A stretch of DNA of 9,193 nucleotides from Limnohabitans sp. (GCA_024641725.1 JAHECM010000086.1:1-9193); one strand, 5' to 3'. Positions 1-6,608 are shown, numbered from the stretch's first letter. Notes: generated by a model from the letters alone, not told the origin. Numbers and translations are program-made.

Positions 1-326
1 CCTGCGCCTTGCTGACCGATGGCCGCTTTTCTGGCGGCACTTCCGGCTTGTCGATTGGCCACTGCTCGCCCGAAGCGGCAGCGGGCGGCACGATTGGTTT
101 GGTCAAGAACGGCGACCGCATTCGCATCGACATTCCCAACCGCAGCATCAACGTGCTGGTGAGCGACGAAGAGCTGGCCAAGCGCCGCGTTGAGCAAGAC
201 AAGCTGGGCTGGAAGCCTGCTGTGGCTCGACCACGCAAAGTTTCGGCGGCCCTCAAAGCCTATGCCTTGCTGGCCACCTCGGCCGACAAAGGCGCGGTGC
301 GCGATGTGTCGCTGCTCCAAGGCTGA
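1..326 (+). CDS. ilvD: Dihydroxy-acid dehydratase, C-terminal part (5' end outside window)
   Basis: This is the last ~108 codons of dihydroxy-acid dehydratase, the Fe-S enzyme that dehydrates 2,3-dihydroxy-isovalerate and 2,3-dihydroxy-3-methylvalerate to 2-keto acids in branched-chain amino acid synthesis. The reading frame enters at base 3 and stops with TGA at 324-326. The visible sequence has the family C-terminal signature TDGRFSGGTSGLSIGH, whose GRFSGG serine is the proposed catalytic base. It also has SPEAAAGG, the IDIPNRSINVLVSDEEL segment, and the terminal LATSADKGAVRD motif. The Fe-S cysteines lie in the missing N-terminal portion. Only 6 nt separate the stop from lgt, so the two may be cotranscribed. 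The frame is intact to the expected family C-terminus, so the truncation comes only from the window edge. Confidence 0.97.
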   Translation, partial: CALLTDGRFSGGTSGLSIGHCSPEAAAGGTIGLVKNGDRIRIDIPNRSINVLVSDEELAKRRVEQDKLGWKPAVARPRKVSAALKAYALLATSADKGAVRDVSLLQG

Positions 327-332
327 CCGCTC

Positions 333-1130
333 ATGCTGATCCATCCGACCATTGACCCCGTCGCCTTGCAACTGGGGCCTTTGGCCGTGCATTGGTATGG
401 CCTGACCTACTTGGCGGCTTTTGCCTTGTTTTATGGGCTGGGCATGCGCCGTTTGAGCCATTTGCCCTTTGCACGTTTGTCCGCCTGGAAGCGCCAGGAT
501 GTGGAAGACATCTTGTTTCTGGGCGTCATGGGCGTGGTGCTGGGCGGTCGAATTGGCTATTGCCTGTTTTACAAACCCCTTCACTACGCCACACACCCCC
601 TGGAGATTTTCGCGGTCTGGCAAGGCGGCATGAGCTTTCACGGCGGCATGTTGGGCGTGATCGCGGCCATGGTCTGGTTTGCGCGTTCGCGCCAGCGGCC
701 GTTTTTGCAGGTCATGGACTTTGTGGCTCCCTGCGTGCCCACGGGGCTGGCTGCAGGGCGTGTGGGCAATTTCATCAATGGTGAGTTGTGGGGGCGGGTC
801 GCCGATCCCAGCTTGCCCTGGGCCATGGTGTTCCGTGGGGCCGGTGATGCGCCTCGGCATCCTTCACAGATCTACCAATTTCTGATGGAAGGCTTGCTGC
901 TGTTTGTGCTGCTGTGGCTGTATGCCCGCAAGCCCCGCGCGCAAGGTCAGGTGGCCGCAGCGTTCTTGTTTGGCTATGGCGTGTTCCGCTACGCTGCTGA
1001 ATTTTTCCGCGAGCCCGATGCGCACTTGGGCTTGTTGAGCCTGGGCATGAGCATGGGGCAGTGGCTGTGCGTGCCCATGATTTTGGGTGGTGCTGCGCTG
1101 TGGGCTTGGCTGGGTCGTCGGGGCGCTTGA
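333..1130 (+). CDS. lgt: Phosphatidylglycerol--prolipoprotein diacylglyceryl transferase
   Basis: Lgt is the inner-membrane enzyme that moves the diacylglyceryl group of phosphatidylglycerol onto the lipobox cysteine of prelipoproteins, the first step of lipoprotein maturation. The 265-residue product is slightly shorter than E. coli Lgt (~290). Visible marks are HWYGLTYL at 20-27, GGRIGYCLFY at 71-80, and GGMSFHGGMLG with the essential-type histidine at H103. The Lgt signature GRVGNFINGELWGR is at 142-155 (R143, N146), and GYGVFRYAAEFFREPD (Y215, R219) matches the E. coli Y235/R239 segment. About seven hydrophobic spans alternate with short polar loops. The ATG at 333 has a modest CAAGG 10 nt upstream and gives the expected N-terminus (IDPVALQLGPLAVHWYGL). 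The final Gly-Ala-stop codons lie in a 9-bp tandem repeat. Confidence 0.97.
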   Translation: MLIHPTIDPVALQLGPLAVHWYGLTYLAAFALFYGLGMRRLSHLPFARLSAWKRQDVEDILFLGVMGVVLGGRIGYCLFYKPLHYATHPLEIFAVWQGGMSFHGGMLGVIAAMVWFARSRQRPFLQVMDFVAPCVPTGLAAGRVGNFINGELWGRVADPSLPWAMVFRGAGDAPRHPSQIYQFLMEGLLLFVLLWLYARKPRAQGQVAAAFLFGYGVFRYAAEFFREPDAHLGLLSLGMSMGQWLCVPMILGGAALWAWLGRRGA

Positions 1131-1147
1131 GGCGCTTGAGGCGCTGA
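1122..1147 (+). repeat. 9-bp tandem repeat across the lgt stop codon
   Basis: GGCGCTTGA occurs at 1122-1130 and again at 1131-1139, followed by a partial third copy GGCGCT-GA at 1140-1147 that has lost one T. The unit encodes Gly-Ala-stop at the end of lgt, so the stop codon is duplicated in frame. It looks like a replication-slippage expansion without obvious function. Confidence 0.7.
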
Positions 1148-1191
1148 TCATCAGGGTAATTCCGGGGGCAGAACGTGTGGTGTTTGCCCGA

Positions 1192-1205
1192 CAAACAGCT
1201 GTTTG
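1192..1205. promoter_or_regulatory. 14-bp perfect palindrome upstream of matR-like gene
   Basis: CAAACAGCTGTTTG is a perfect 14-bp palindrome in the 105-bp lgt-matR gap. Its centre (1198.5) lies 23 bp upstream of the centre of the larger AT-rich palindrome at 1212-1231, about two helical turns. It could be a second binding site for the same regulator or a site for another protein. Its arms meet with no loop and it lacks a clean T-tract, so it is unlikely to be a terminator. Confidence 0.4.
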
Positions 1206-1211
1206 CTTGTT

Positions 1212-1231
1212 TGTAATTACGCATAATTACA
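1212..1231. promoter_or_regulatory. Candidate MatR-type operator overlapping the matR promoter
   Basis: TGTAATTA-CGCA-TAATTACA is an inverted repeat with two perfect 8-bp arms and a 4-bp spacer, centred at 1221.5. It is strikingly AT-rich for this GC-rich region. It ends 4 bp before the ATG at 1236 and covers a -10-like hexamer CATAAT (1222-1227, 5/6 match to TATAAT). No convincing -35 hexamer is present at normal spacing. A dimeric GntR/FCD regulator bound here would occlude the promoter, so autorepression is the natural inference. The right edge reads TACACGA (1228-1234); from memory, this matches one half-site described for rhizobial MatR, but the half-site spacing here is different. Confidence 0.6.
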
Positions 1232-1235
1232 CGAA

Positions 1236-1958
1236 ATGACCCAAGCACACCGGATGACTGGACGCGTTAATTCTTTGCATGACCAGGTGGCGCAACAATT
1301 GCGCGATCAGATTTTTGCTGGCCAGTTGCTGCCAGGCGCGTTTGTGGACGAAACCCGTTTGTGCGAACAGCTGGCCATCTCGCGCACACCCTTGCGCGAA
1401 GCCCTCAAGGTGCTCGCGGCCGAGGGACTCATCCGGCACGAGCCCCGGCGTGGCAGCTTTGTCAACGAAGTCACCGAGCAAGACTTGGACGACATCTTCC
1501 CCGTCATCGCCTTGCTGGAGGGGCGCTGCGCCTTCGAGGCGGCGTTGCAGGCCAGCGACGCCGACATTGCTGTGCTCGACAGCCTGCACCAACAGCTGCA
1601 AGCCAGCGCCAGCCAGGGCCACATCCCGGATTACTACACTGCCAACTACGCGATCCACGAAGCCGTCATCGCCATCGCAGGCAACAAGTGGTTGGCCCAG
1701 GTGATTGGTGATTTGCGCAAGATCCTCAAGCTCGCCCGCTTGCAGCAGCTCAATGCACCCGGGCGGCTTGCCCAGTCTTTGGTCGAGCACATGGCTATTT
1801 TTGCTGCGATCAAGGCGCACGATGCCGCAGGGGCGGACGCGGCCATGCGCACCCACTTGACGCGCCAGCGCGAGGCCTTGCGACAGCTGGCCCGCCAGAG
1901 CAAAAGCCGGATTGCAGCGGCGAGTACACCACAAGAAAAGCAAGGGGATTCGACATGA
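1236..1958 (+). CDS. matR: GntR family, FCD-subfamily transcriptional regulator (MatR-like)
   Basis: This is a 240-residue one-component regulator. Residues ~12-78 form the GntR winged helix-turn-helix, with ISRTPLREALKVLAAEGLI (48-66) as the recognition-helix region and EPRRGSFV as the wing. Residues ~83-220 form the all-helical FCD ligand domain. N137, H141, H185 and H207 fall at the usual metal/ligand positions (N-x3-H, EH, TH), with Asn where many members have Asp. The gene overlaps the malonyl-CoA decarboxylase start by four bases (ATGA, 1955-1958). It heads a malonate gene set as matR does in rhizobia, so malonate or malonyl-CoA is the likely effector; this is inferred from context. The start is uncertain: ATG 1236 lacks a Shine-Dalgarno sequence and lies next to the putative transcription start, and ATG 1254 (residue 7) is the alternative. 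The gene is oriented with its targets, so one operator could control regulator and operon together. Confidence 0.9.
   Translation: MTQAHRMTGRVNSLHDQVAQQLRDQIFAGQLLPGAFVDETRLCEQLAISRTPLREALKVLAAEGLIRHEPRRGSFVNEVTEQDLDDIFPVIALLEGRCAFEAALQASDADIAVLDSLHQQLQASASQGHIPDYYTANYAIHEAVIAIAGNKWLAQVIGDLRKILKLARLQQLNAPGRLAQSLVEHMAIFAAIKAHDAAGADAAMRTHLTRQREALRQLARQSKSRIAAASTPQEKQGDST
1942..1948 (+). promoter_or_regulatory. Ribosome binding site of malonyl-CoA decarboxylase gene
   Basis: AAGGGGA lies 6 nt before the ATG at 1955, inside the end of the matR-like gene. The same AAGGGGA heptamer precedes the Bug receptor gene (3469-3475). This site supports the 1955 start and suggests the decarboxylase can initiate on its own as well as by stop-start coupling. 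Confidence 0.75.
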
Positions 1959-3439
1959 GCACATCCGACTGGATCGGCCGAAAAGTGGCCGGCTGGTTGC
2001 CCGCAAGCAAAACAGCCGCCAGCAAGCCCACCGTGCCAGCCTCCGAGGGCAAGCCAGAGCTGCGCAGCGCCAAAGCCATCGCGCTCAAAGAGCCGCAATT
2101 GCGCTCTTCGCGCGAGCGCCTCAACGCCACCTTGCGCCAAAAGGAAGAGGCCCTGTCGCCGCGCGTGCTGCGGCGCACCCTGACCGAGCTGCAGGCCATC
2201 GTGGACCCCAGCGTGAGCGAAGTCGAAGGCGGCAAGCGCGCCCGGGGTGTGGCCCAGTGGTATGGCAAGGCCACGCCTGAGCAACGCCAAGACTGTTGGC
2301 TGCTGATGAGCGAACAGTTCGCCCCCGATGCCAGCAAGGTCAAAGCGGCCCGTGAGCAGTACGAAGCGGCAGTGGGGACACCCGACGAAGGTGTGGCCGA
2401 GATCCGCCTGCGCAAAGCCCTGGTGTCGCCGCGCACACGGCTGGTGCAGCGCTTTGCGGTTTATCCGGAGGGCATGCGTTTTCTGGTTGATTTGCGCCAA
2501 GATCTGATGCCCGCGCTCAAGTCGAACAAGCGTCTTCTGGCCCTCGAAGCCGAGCTGGAAAACCTGTTCACCACCTGGTTCGATGTGGCCTTTTTGGAGT
2601 TGCGCCGCATCAGTTGGGACTCGCCCGCCAGCCTGGTCGAAAAGCTGATCAAGTACGAGGCGGTGCACGACATCAAGAGCTGGGGTGACGTCAAGAACCG
2701 GCTCGATTCGGACCGGCGCTGCTACGGGTTTTTCCACCCGCGCTTGCCCGATGAGCCGCTGATCTTCGTGGAAGTCGCCTTCATGGACGACATGGCCACC
2801 AGCATCAGCCCGCTGCTGGACGAGAGCGCCGAAGCGGTGGACTTGAGCAAAGCCACCGCGGCGATCTTTTATTCCATCAGCAACACGCAGCCTGGCCTTA
2901 AAGGGGTGAGTTTTGGCGACTCACTCATCAAGCGGGTGGTGGAAACCTTGCGCGCAGACTTTCCAAAGCTCAAAACTTTTGCGACCTTGTCGCCGATACC
3001 CGGCTTTCGCACTTGGATGGGCAAGAACGCGGGCCGCATGCTCGACGCGACCCCTGAAAAAATACGCGCCCAGCTCGGTCGCGCGGTGGGTTTTGAGCCC
3101 GCTGCGGCCGAACACGTGCTGTCTGCACTCGACCAAGCACCCACCTTGCCCGAGCGATCAGCCTTGCGCCAGTGGTTGCTTGGCTGCGCGGCGCATTACC
3201 TCGGCAAAGAGTTGAGCGACGAGCGACCCACCGATCCAGTGGCGCGCTTTCACCTTGGCAACGGTGCCCGTGTGGAACAAGTCAATTGGGGCGCCGATCT
3301 GTCGAACAAGGGCATCAAACAGTCGTTTGGCTTGATGGTCAACTATCTGTACGATCTGCGCAAAATCGACCGCCACCGCCAGGGTCTGGCACAAGGGCGC
3401 GTGCCGGTGTCAGGCGCGGTCGAGAGCCTGTATTTTTGA
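1955..3439 (+). CDS. matA: Malonyl-CoA decarboxylase
   Basis: This cytosolic enzyme converts malonyl-CoA to acetyl-CoA and CO2, the second step of the MatA/MatB malonate pathway. The 494-residue protein is near the size of rhizobial MatA and mature human MCD. The N-terminal part (~50-200) is helical and charged, like the MCD helical tetramerisation domain. The C-terminal part (~205-494) has the acetyltransferase-like catalytic fold. The motif SISNTQPGLKGVSFG is at 307-321. TLSPIPGF carries S346 and PVARFHLGNGA carries H433, matching the Ser/His catalytic pair of the family (human S329/H423). The NWGADLSNKGIKQSFGLMVNY block (444-464) is typical of the C-terminus. The first ~45 residues (K/S/A-rich) look like a variable linker. 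The gene overlaps matR by ATGA and lies 41 nt before the Bug receptor gene. It is unrelated to the biotin-independent mdc malonate decarboxylase. Confidence 0.95.
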   Translation: MSTSDWIGRKVAGWLPASKTAASKPTVPASEGKPELRSAKAIALKEPQLRSSRERLNATLRQKEEALSPRVLRRTLTELQAIVDPSVSEVEGGKRARGVAQWYGKATPEQRQDCWLLMSEQFAPDASKVKAAREQYEAAVGTPDEGVAEIRLRKALVSPRTRLVQRFAVYPEGMRFLVDLRQDLMPALKSNKRLLALEAELENLFTTWFDVAFLELRRISWDSPASLVEKLIKYEAVHDIKSWGDVKNRLDSDRRCYGFFHPRLPDEPLIFVEVAFMDDMATSISPLLDESAEAVDLSKATAAIFYSISNTQPGLKGVSFGDSLIKRVVETLRADFPKLKTFATLSPIPGFRTWMGKNAGRMLDATPEKIRAQLGRAVGFEPAAAEHVLSALDQAPTLPERSALRQWLLGCAAHYLGKELSDERPTDPVARFHLGNGARVEQVNWGADLSNKGIKQSFGLMVNYLYDLRKIDRHRQGLAQGRVPVSGAVESLYF

Positions 3440-3468
3440 GCACAAACATCACCGATTCATTGATAAAA

Positions 3469-3475
3469 AAGGGGA
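3469..3475 (+). promoter_or_regulatory. Ribosome binding site fixing the Bug receptor start
   Basis: AAGGGGA ends 5 nt before the ATG at 3481. It decides the start: the open frame extends upstream into the decarboxylase gene, but only 3481 has a good site and gives a complete export signal at the N-terminus. Confidence 0.8.
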
Positions 3476-3480
3476 CAACC

Positions 3481-4476
3481 ATGACTGCATTTCAATCCAA
3501 TCTAGACCGCCGGAGCATGCTCAAGTTGGCCGCCTCTGCGGCTGCTTTGGGGTTTGGGCCTGTGCAGGCCCAATCCAGCTGGCCCACCAAGCCCGTGACG
3601 ATGATCGTGCCTTTTCCGGCCGGTGGTGGCACCGACGCGTTTGCGCGCCCGTTGTCGGCGCAGTTCTCGCGTTTGACGGGCAAACAGCTGATCATTGACA
3701 ACCGGGGCGGCGCTGGCGGCACGCTGGGGGCGGGTGTGGCGTCCAAGGCTGCGCCCGACGGTTACACCCTGTTCATGGGCGCGGTGCACCACACGATTGC
3801 CCCCTTTATGTACGCCAAGCTCGACTACGACTTGGAGCGTGATCTGACGCCGCTGATTCTGGTGGCCAACGTGCCCCAGGTGCTGGTGGTGAATCCTCGC
3901 AAAGTGGACGCGGCAGATTTCAAGACCTTCATTGAGACTGTCCGCAAGAACCCCGCCCGCTTCAACTATGGCTCGGCCGGTGGCGGCACCTCGCACCACT
4001 TGGCAGGCGAATTGTTCAAGCTGCAGACCAAAACCTTCATCACCCACATTCCCTATCGCGGTGCAGGCCCCGCCTTGCAGGACTTGATCGCAGGCAATGT
4101 GGACATGATGTTTGACGGCTTGGGGTCTTCTGCCACCCACATCAAGTCAGGCCGTGTCAAAGCGCTGATGGTGTCCGGCAGCAAACGCAACGCGGCTTTC
4201 CCGGATGTGCCTTGCTCGGCCGAGTTGGGTCTGCCCGACTACACCGTGTCCACCTGGTACGGTGTTTGGGCACCCAAAGGCTCGCCCGCCGAGGCCCAGG
4301 CCCGCGCGGTCGAAGACATCCGCAAGGCCTGCCAAACCGACGAGGCCAAAGCTGTGTGGGCCAACCAGGGGGCGGAATTCCCCAACCTGACGGGGGCACA
4401 GTTCGATGCTTTCATCAAGGCCGAACTCAAAAAATGGTCTCAAGTTGTCAAAGCGTCAGGTGCCAAGCTCGATTGA
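3481..4476 (+). CDS. Bug-family (tripartite tricarboxylate type) periplasmic solute receptor, Tat signal
   Basis: This is a 331-residue extracytoplasmic solute-binding protein of the Bug/TctC family, whose members bind small carboxylates and normally feed TctAB permeases. Residues 1-30 are an export signal with a twin arginine (DRRSMLK, R10-R11), a hydrophobic stretch (LAASAAALGFG) and a likely cleavage after VQA30. The mature part has PVTMIVPFPAGGGTDAFAR (38-56) and DNRGGAGG (73-80). It also has APDGYTLFMG (91-100), GSAGGGTSHHLAGELF (164-179) and HIPYRGAGPALQDLIAG (189-205), the loops that cradle the ligand carboxylates in this family. The gene sits between the decarboxylase and matB genes, where classical mat operons encode the MatC carrier, so malonate or a related dicarboxylate is the inferred ligand. 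No TctA or TctB gene is in the window, so it is an orphan receptor here. Ligand identity is not provable from sequence. Confidence 0.9.
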   Translation: MTAFQSNLDRRSMLKLAASAAALGFGPVQAQSSWPTKPVTMIVPFPAGGGTDAFARPLSAQFSRLTGKQLIIDNRGGAGGTLGAGVASKAAPDGYTLFMGAVHHTIAPFMYAKLDYDLERDLTPLILVANVPQVLVVNPRKVDAADFKTFIETVRKNPARFNYGSAGGGTSHHLAGELFKLQTKTFITHIPYRGAGPALQDLIAGNVDMMFDGLGSSATHIKSGRVKALMVSGSKRNAAFPDVPCSAELGLPDYTVSTWYGVWAPKGSPAEAQARAVEDIRKACQTDEAKAVWANQGAEFPNLTGAQFDAFIKAELKKWSQVVKASGAKLD

Positions 4477-4481
4477 GCCTG

Positions 4482-4523
4482 ATGCCTCCCCATTTGTTCT
4501 GTCCTCCATCCAAACCCTCATGA
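4482..4523 (+). CDS. Possible 13-codon leader mini-ORF overlapping the matB start
   Basis: An ATG 5 nt after the receptor stop opens a 13-codon frame, MPPHLFCPPSKPS. Its TGA (4521-4523) overlaps the matB ATG as ATGA. It has no clear Shine-Dalgarno sequence. It could relay terminating ribosomes from the receptor gene to matB by reinitiation, or it could be chance. The frame continues upstream as a shadow of the receptor gene, so only its position argues for it. Confidence 0.25.
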   Translation: MPPHLFCPPSKPS

Positions 4524-6061
4524 GCAATCACAACCTCTATGCCGCCTTGCGCGCGGCCTTTCCCGCCGACTTGAACGCTTTGGCCGTTGAAACCGACGAG
4601 GGCCTGCATTACAGCTGGCAAGACCTCGACCGCGCCAGTGCCATGATGGCCAATTTGTTCGCTTCCTTGGACTTGCCCAAGGGCAGTCGCATCGCTGTGC
4701 AGGTCGAAAAATCGGTCGAAGCGATGATGCTGTACCTGGCCACATTGCGCGCGGGCTATGTGTTTTTGCCGCTCAACACCGCCTACCAAAGCGCTGAAAT
4801 AAGCTATTTCGTCGACAACGCCGAACCGGCGGTGGTGGTGTGCAGCCCGGCCAATTTTGGCTGGGTCAGCAAGATCGCTTTCAAAGCGGGCACACAGCAC
4901 GTGTTCACGCTCGGCGACGACCGCACCGGCAGCCTGCTTGAACGCGCCGCGCACCACAGCGATCAACACACCCCCGTCCAGCAACAGGCCGACGATTTGG
5001 CAGCCATCCTTTACACCAGTGGCACCACGGGCCGCAGCAAGGGGGCCATGCTCACGCACGGCAACATGCTCAGCAACGCCGCCATGCTCAAAAACTATTG
5101 GGGCTGGAAGCCGGGGGACGTCTTGATCCACGCGCTGCCTATCTTCCATGTGCATGGCCTGTTTGTGGCCATCCACGGCGCGCTCATCAACGGCAGCAAG
5201 ATGATTTGGATGGCCAAATTCGACCCGAAGCGTGTGATTGCCCGGATGCCCGAGGCGAGCGTTTTCATGGGTGTGCCCACCCTGTATGTGCGCATGTTGG
5301 CCGAACCCTCACTCGACAAGCTGGCCGTGAAAAACATGCGCTTGTTCATTGCCGGATCAGCCCCTTTGCTGCTGGAGACCTTCAAGGCGTGGCAAACCCG
5401 CACGGGTCACACCATTTTGGAGCGTTACGGCATGAGCGAGACGGTGATGCTGACCTCCAACCCCTACAGCGCTGACCCACGTTACGGCCAGCAAACCGAG
5501 CGCCGTGGCGGCACCGTGGGTTTTCCGCTGCCGGGTGTGACACTGCGTGTGATGGGCGACGATGGGCAGACCCTGCCCGTGGGCGATATCGGCGGCATCC
5601 AGGTCAAAGGCCCCAATGTGTTCAAGGGCTACTGGCGCATGCCCGAAAAAACCGCTGAGGAGTTCACTGCAGACGGGTTCTTCAAAACCGGGGACGTGGG
5701 CAAGGTGGACGAACGCGGCTACGTGACCATCGTGGGCCGCAGCAAGGACTTGATCATCAGTGGCGGCTACAACGTCTACCCGGCCGAAATCGAGGGCTAC
5801 ATCAACGACATGCCTGGCGTGGACGAGAGTGCCGTGGTGGGCGTGCCGCATCCGGATTTCGGTGAAGTGGGTGTGGCCGTGGTGATCGCCAAGGCCGGCG
5901 CCAAGGTGCAGGCCGATGCCATCTTGGCCCATCTCAAAGCCCAATTGGCGAACTTCAAGATCCCCAAAAAATGCTTTGTACTGACCGAGTTGCCCCGCAA
6001 CACCATGGGCAAGGTGCAAAAAAATCTGCTGCGAGACCAATACAAAGCCTTGTTTGCCTGA
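4520..6061 (+). CDS. matB: Malonyl-CoA synthetase (malonate--CoA ligase)
   Basis: This acyl-adenylate-forming (ANL) enzyme makes malonyl-CoA from malonate, CoA and ATP. The start at 4520 gives 513 residues and an N-terminus (MSNHNLYAALRAAFP) that matches rhizobial MatB (~504 residues) closely. An in-frame start further upstream, inside the receptor gene, is not needed. ANL motifs in order are the P-loop YTSGTTGRSKG (165-175), the aromatic/adenine-site motif ERYGMSETVMLTSNP (301-315), GYWRMPEKT (370-378), TGDVG (390-394), the hinge GRSKDLIISGGYNVYPAEIE (406-425), and PRNTMGKVQKNLL with catalytic lysine K498. That lysine is the residue controlled by acetylation in related MatB proteins. No Shine-Dalgarno sequence precedes the ATG; the 43-nt gap after the receptor gene is pyrimidine-rich. 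A terminator follows 20 nt after the stop. A methylmalonate or other acyl-CoA ligase is possible by family, but the neighbouring decarboxylase strongly favours malonate. Confidence 0.94.
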   Translation: MSNHNLYAALRAAFPADLNALAVETDEGLHYSWQDLDRASAMMANLFASLDLPKGSRIAVQVEKSVEAMMLYLATLRAGYVFLPLNTAYQSAEISYFVDNAEPAVVVCSPANFGWVSKIAFKAGTQHVFTLGDDRTGSLLERAAHHSDQHTPVQQQADDLAAILYTSGTTGRSKGAMLTHGNMLSNAAMLKNYWGWKPGDVLIHALPIFHVHGLFVAIHGALINGSKMIWMAKFDPKRVIARMPEASVFMGVPTLYVRMLAEPSLDKLAVKNMRLFIAGSAPLLLETFKAWQTRTGHTILERYGMSETVMLTSNPYSADPRYGQQTERRGGTVGFPLPGVTLRVMGDDGQTLPVGDIGGIQVKGPNVFKGYWRMPEKTAEEFTADGFFKTGDVGKVDERGYVTIVGRSKDLIISGGYNVYPAEIEGYINDMPGVDESAVVGVPHPDFGEVGVAVVIAKAGAKVQADAILAHLKAQLANFKIPKKCFVLTELPRNTMGKVQKNLLRDQYKALFA

Positions 6062-6081
6062 CAGGGGTCAGCCGCTCACCC

Positions 6082-6109
6082 AAAAAAAGACCGCCGAGGC
6101 GGTCTTTTT
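6082..6109. terminator. Bidirectional intrinsic terminator between matB and usp
   Basis: The stem GACCGC/GCGGTC with loop CGAG (6089-6104) is flanked by seven A (6082-6088) and five T (6105-6109). Read on + it ends with a T-run after the hairpin and closes the mat operon. Read on - it ends with seven T and closes the convergent usp gene. Flanking CCC and GGG extend the pairing. Confidence 0.9.
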
Positions 6110-6133
6110 GGGGTCTGGCTTAAATCTCAAGCG

Positions 6134-6577
6134 TCAGCGCAACACCAGCACCGGAATGTGCGAGTGGGTCAGCACTTGTTGGGTCTCACTGCCCAGCAGC
6201 AGTCGCTTGATGCCCTTGCGGCCGTGCGAGGCCATGACGATCAGGTCGGCCTTTTGCTTTTTGGCAGCGGCAATCAGCGCGTCCGACACAACATCGGACT
6301 TGACGGTCACCGTTTTGACCGTCACGCCCTTGGTTTTGGCGGTTTTGGCCACGCCGTCCAGGCTGGCTTGAGCGGCCTCGGTCCACTGCTTTTCAATGCG
6401 TCCAACTTCCTGCACGGACAGTGGGATGCTGCCTTCAAAGTAGGCCTGGGGGTAGCGCGGCACGACTTTAACGGCGACCAATTCAGCCCCGCAGGTCGCG
6501 GCCAATTGAATGGCGCTGCTCACTGCTTTTTTGGACAGCGCTGAGCCATCGGTGGCAACAAGAATGCGTTTGTACAT
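6134..6577 (-). CDS. Universal stress protein, single UspA domain
   Basis: This is a 147-residue cytoplasmic single-domain universal stress protein. The N-terminus MYKRILVATDGSALSKKAV has the conserved first strand and the nucleotide-binding Asp (D10). The C-terminal ATP-binding pattern is A116-x2-G119-x9-G129-S130 (ASHGRKGIKRLLLGSETQ), then HSHIPVLVLR, typical of ATP-binding Usp proteins with Ala at the first glycine position. The start at 6577 is chosen because GAGGAG (+ strand 6585-6590) sits 7 nt upstream on the minus strand and the Usp fold begins there; the open frame extends far upstream but only through antisense of ccoI. Usp proteins of this type are often induced under oxygen limitation or starvation. 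Divergence from ccoI and an intervening FNR-like box support oxygen-responsive control here (inference). The exact cellular role is unknown. Confidence 0.93.
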   Translation of the reverse strand: MYKRILVATDGSALSKKAVSSAIQLAATCGAELVAVKVVPRYPQAYFEGSIPLSVQEVGRIEKQWTEAAQASLDGVAKTAKTKGVTVKTVTVKSDVVSDALIAAAKKQKADLIVMASHGRKGIKRLLLGSETQQVLTHSHIPVLVLR

Positions 6578-6584
6578 GTGGGTT

Positions 6585-6590
6585 CTCCTC
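6585..6590 (-). promoter_or_regulatory. Ribosome binding site fixing the usp start
   Basis: On the minus strand GAGGAG ends 7 nt before the ATG at 6577. It is a strong Shine-Dalgarno sequence and excludes the much longer upstream reading frame. Confidence 0.85.
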
Positions 6591-6608
6591 AGAGGTGTTG
6601 AGAATTTC

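Noticed and set aside
392..784. 130-residue plus-strand frame inside lgt
   Set aside because: It is out of frame with lgt, which carries all the family motifs, so this is a shadow frame.
1192..1212. Palindrome after lgt as an intrinsic terminator
   Set aside because: The CAAACAG/CTGTTTG arms have no loop and the following bases (CTTGTTTG) are not a clean T-run, so no convincing lgt terminator is visible.
1646..2737. 363-residue open frame on the minus strand
   Set aside because: It lies entirely antisense to matR and the decarboxylase, both with clear family motifs. Long antisense frames are common in GC-rich DNA, and the translation matches no family I recognise.
3172..3480. N-terminal extension of the Bug receptor frame
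   Set aside because: It overlaps the decarboxylase C-terminus in another frame. It would bury the signal peptide, and the AAGGGGA plus ATG at 3481 fix the start.
4406..4519. N-terminal extension of the matB frame into the receptor gene
   Set aside because: The N-terminus from 4520 (MSNHNLYAALRAAFP) matches MatB proteins directly; the extension is antisense-free but only out-of-frame receptor sequence.
1955..6061. Mdc-type biotin-independent malonate decarboxylase operon
   Set aside because: No mdcA-E subunits or acyl carrier protein are present. The genes are single-chain malonyl-CoA decarboxylase and malonyl-CoA synthetase, i.e. the Mat route.
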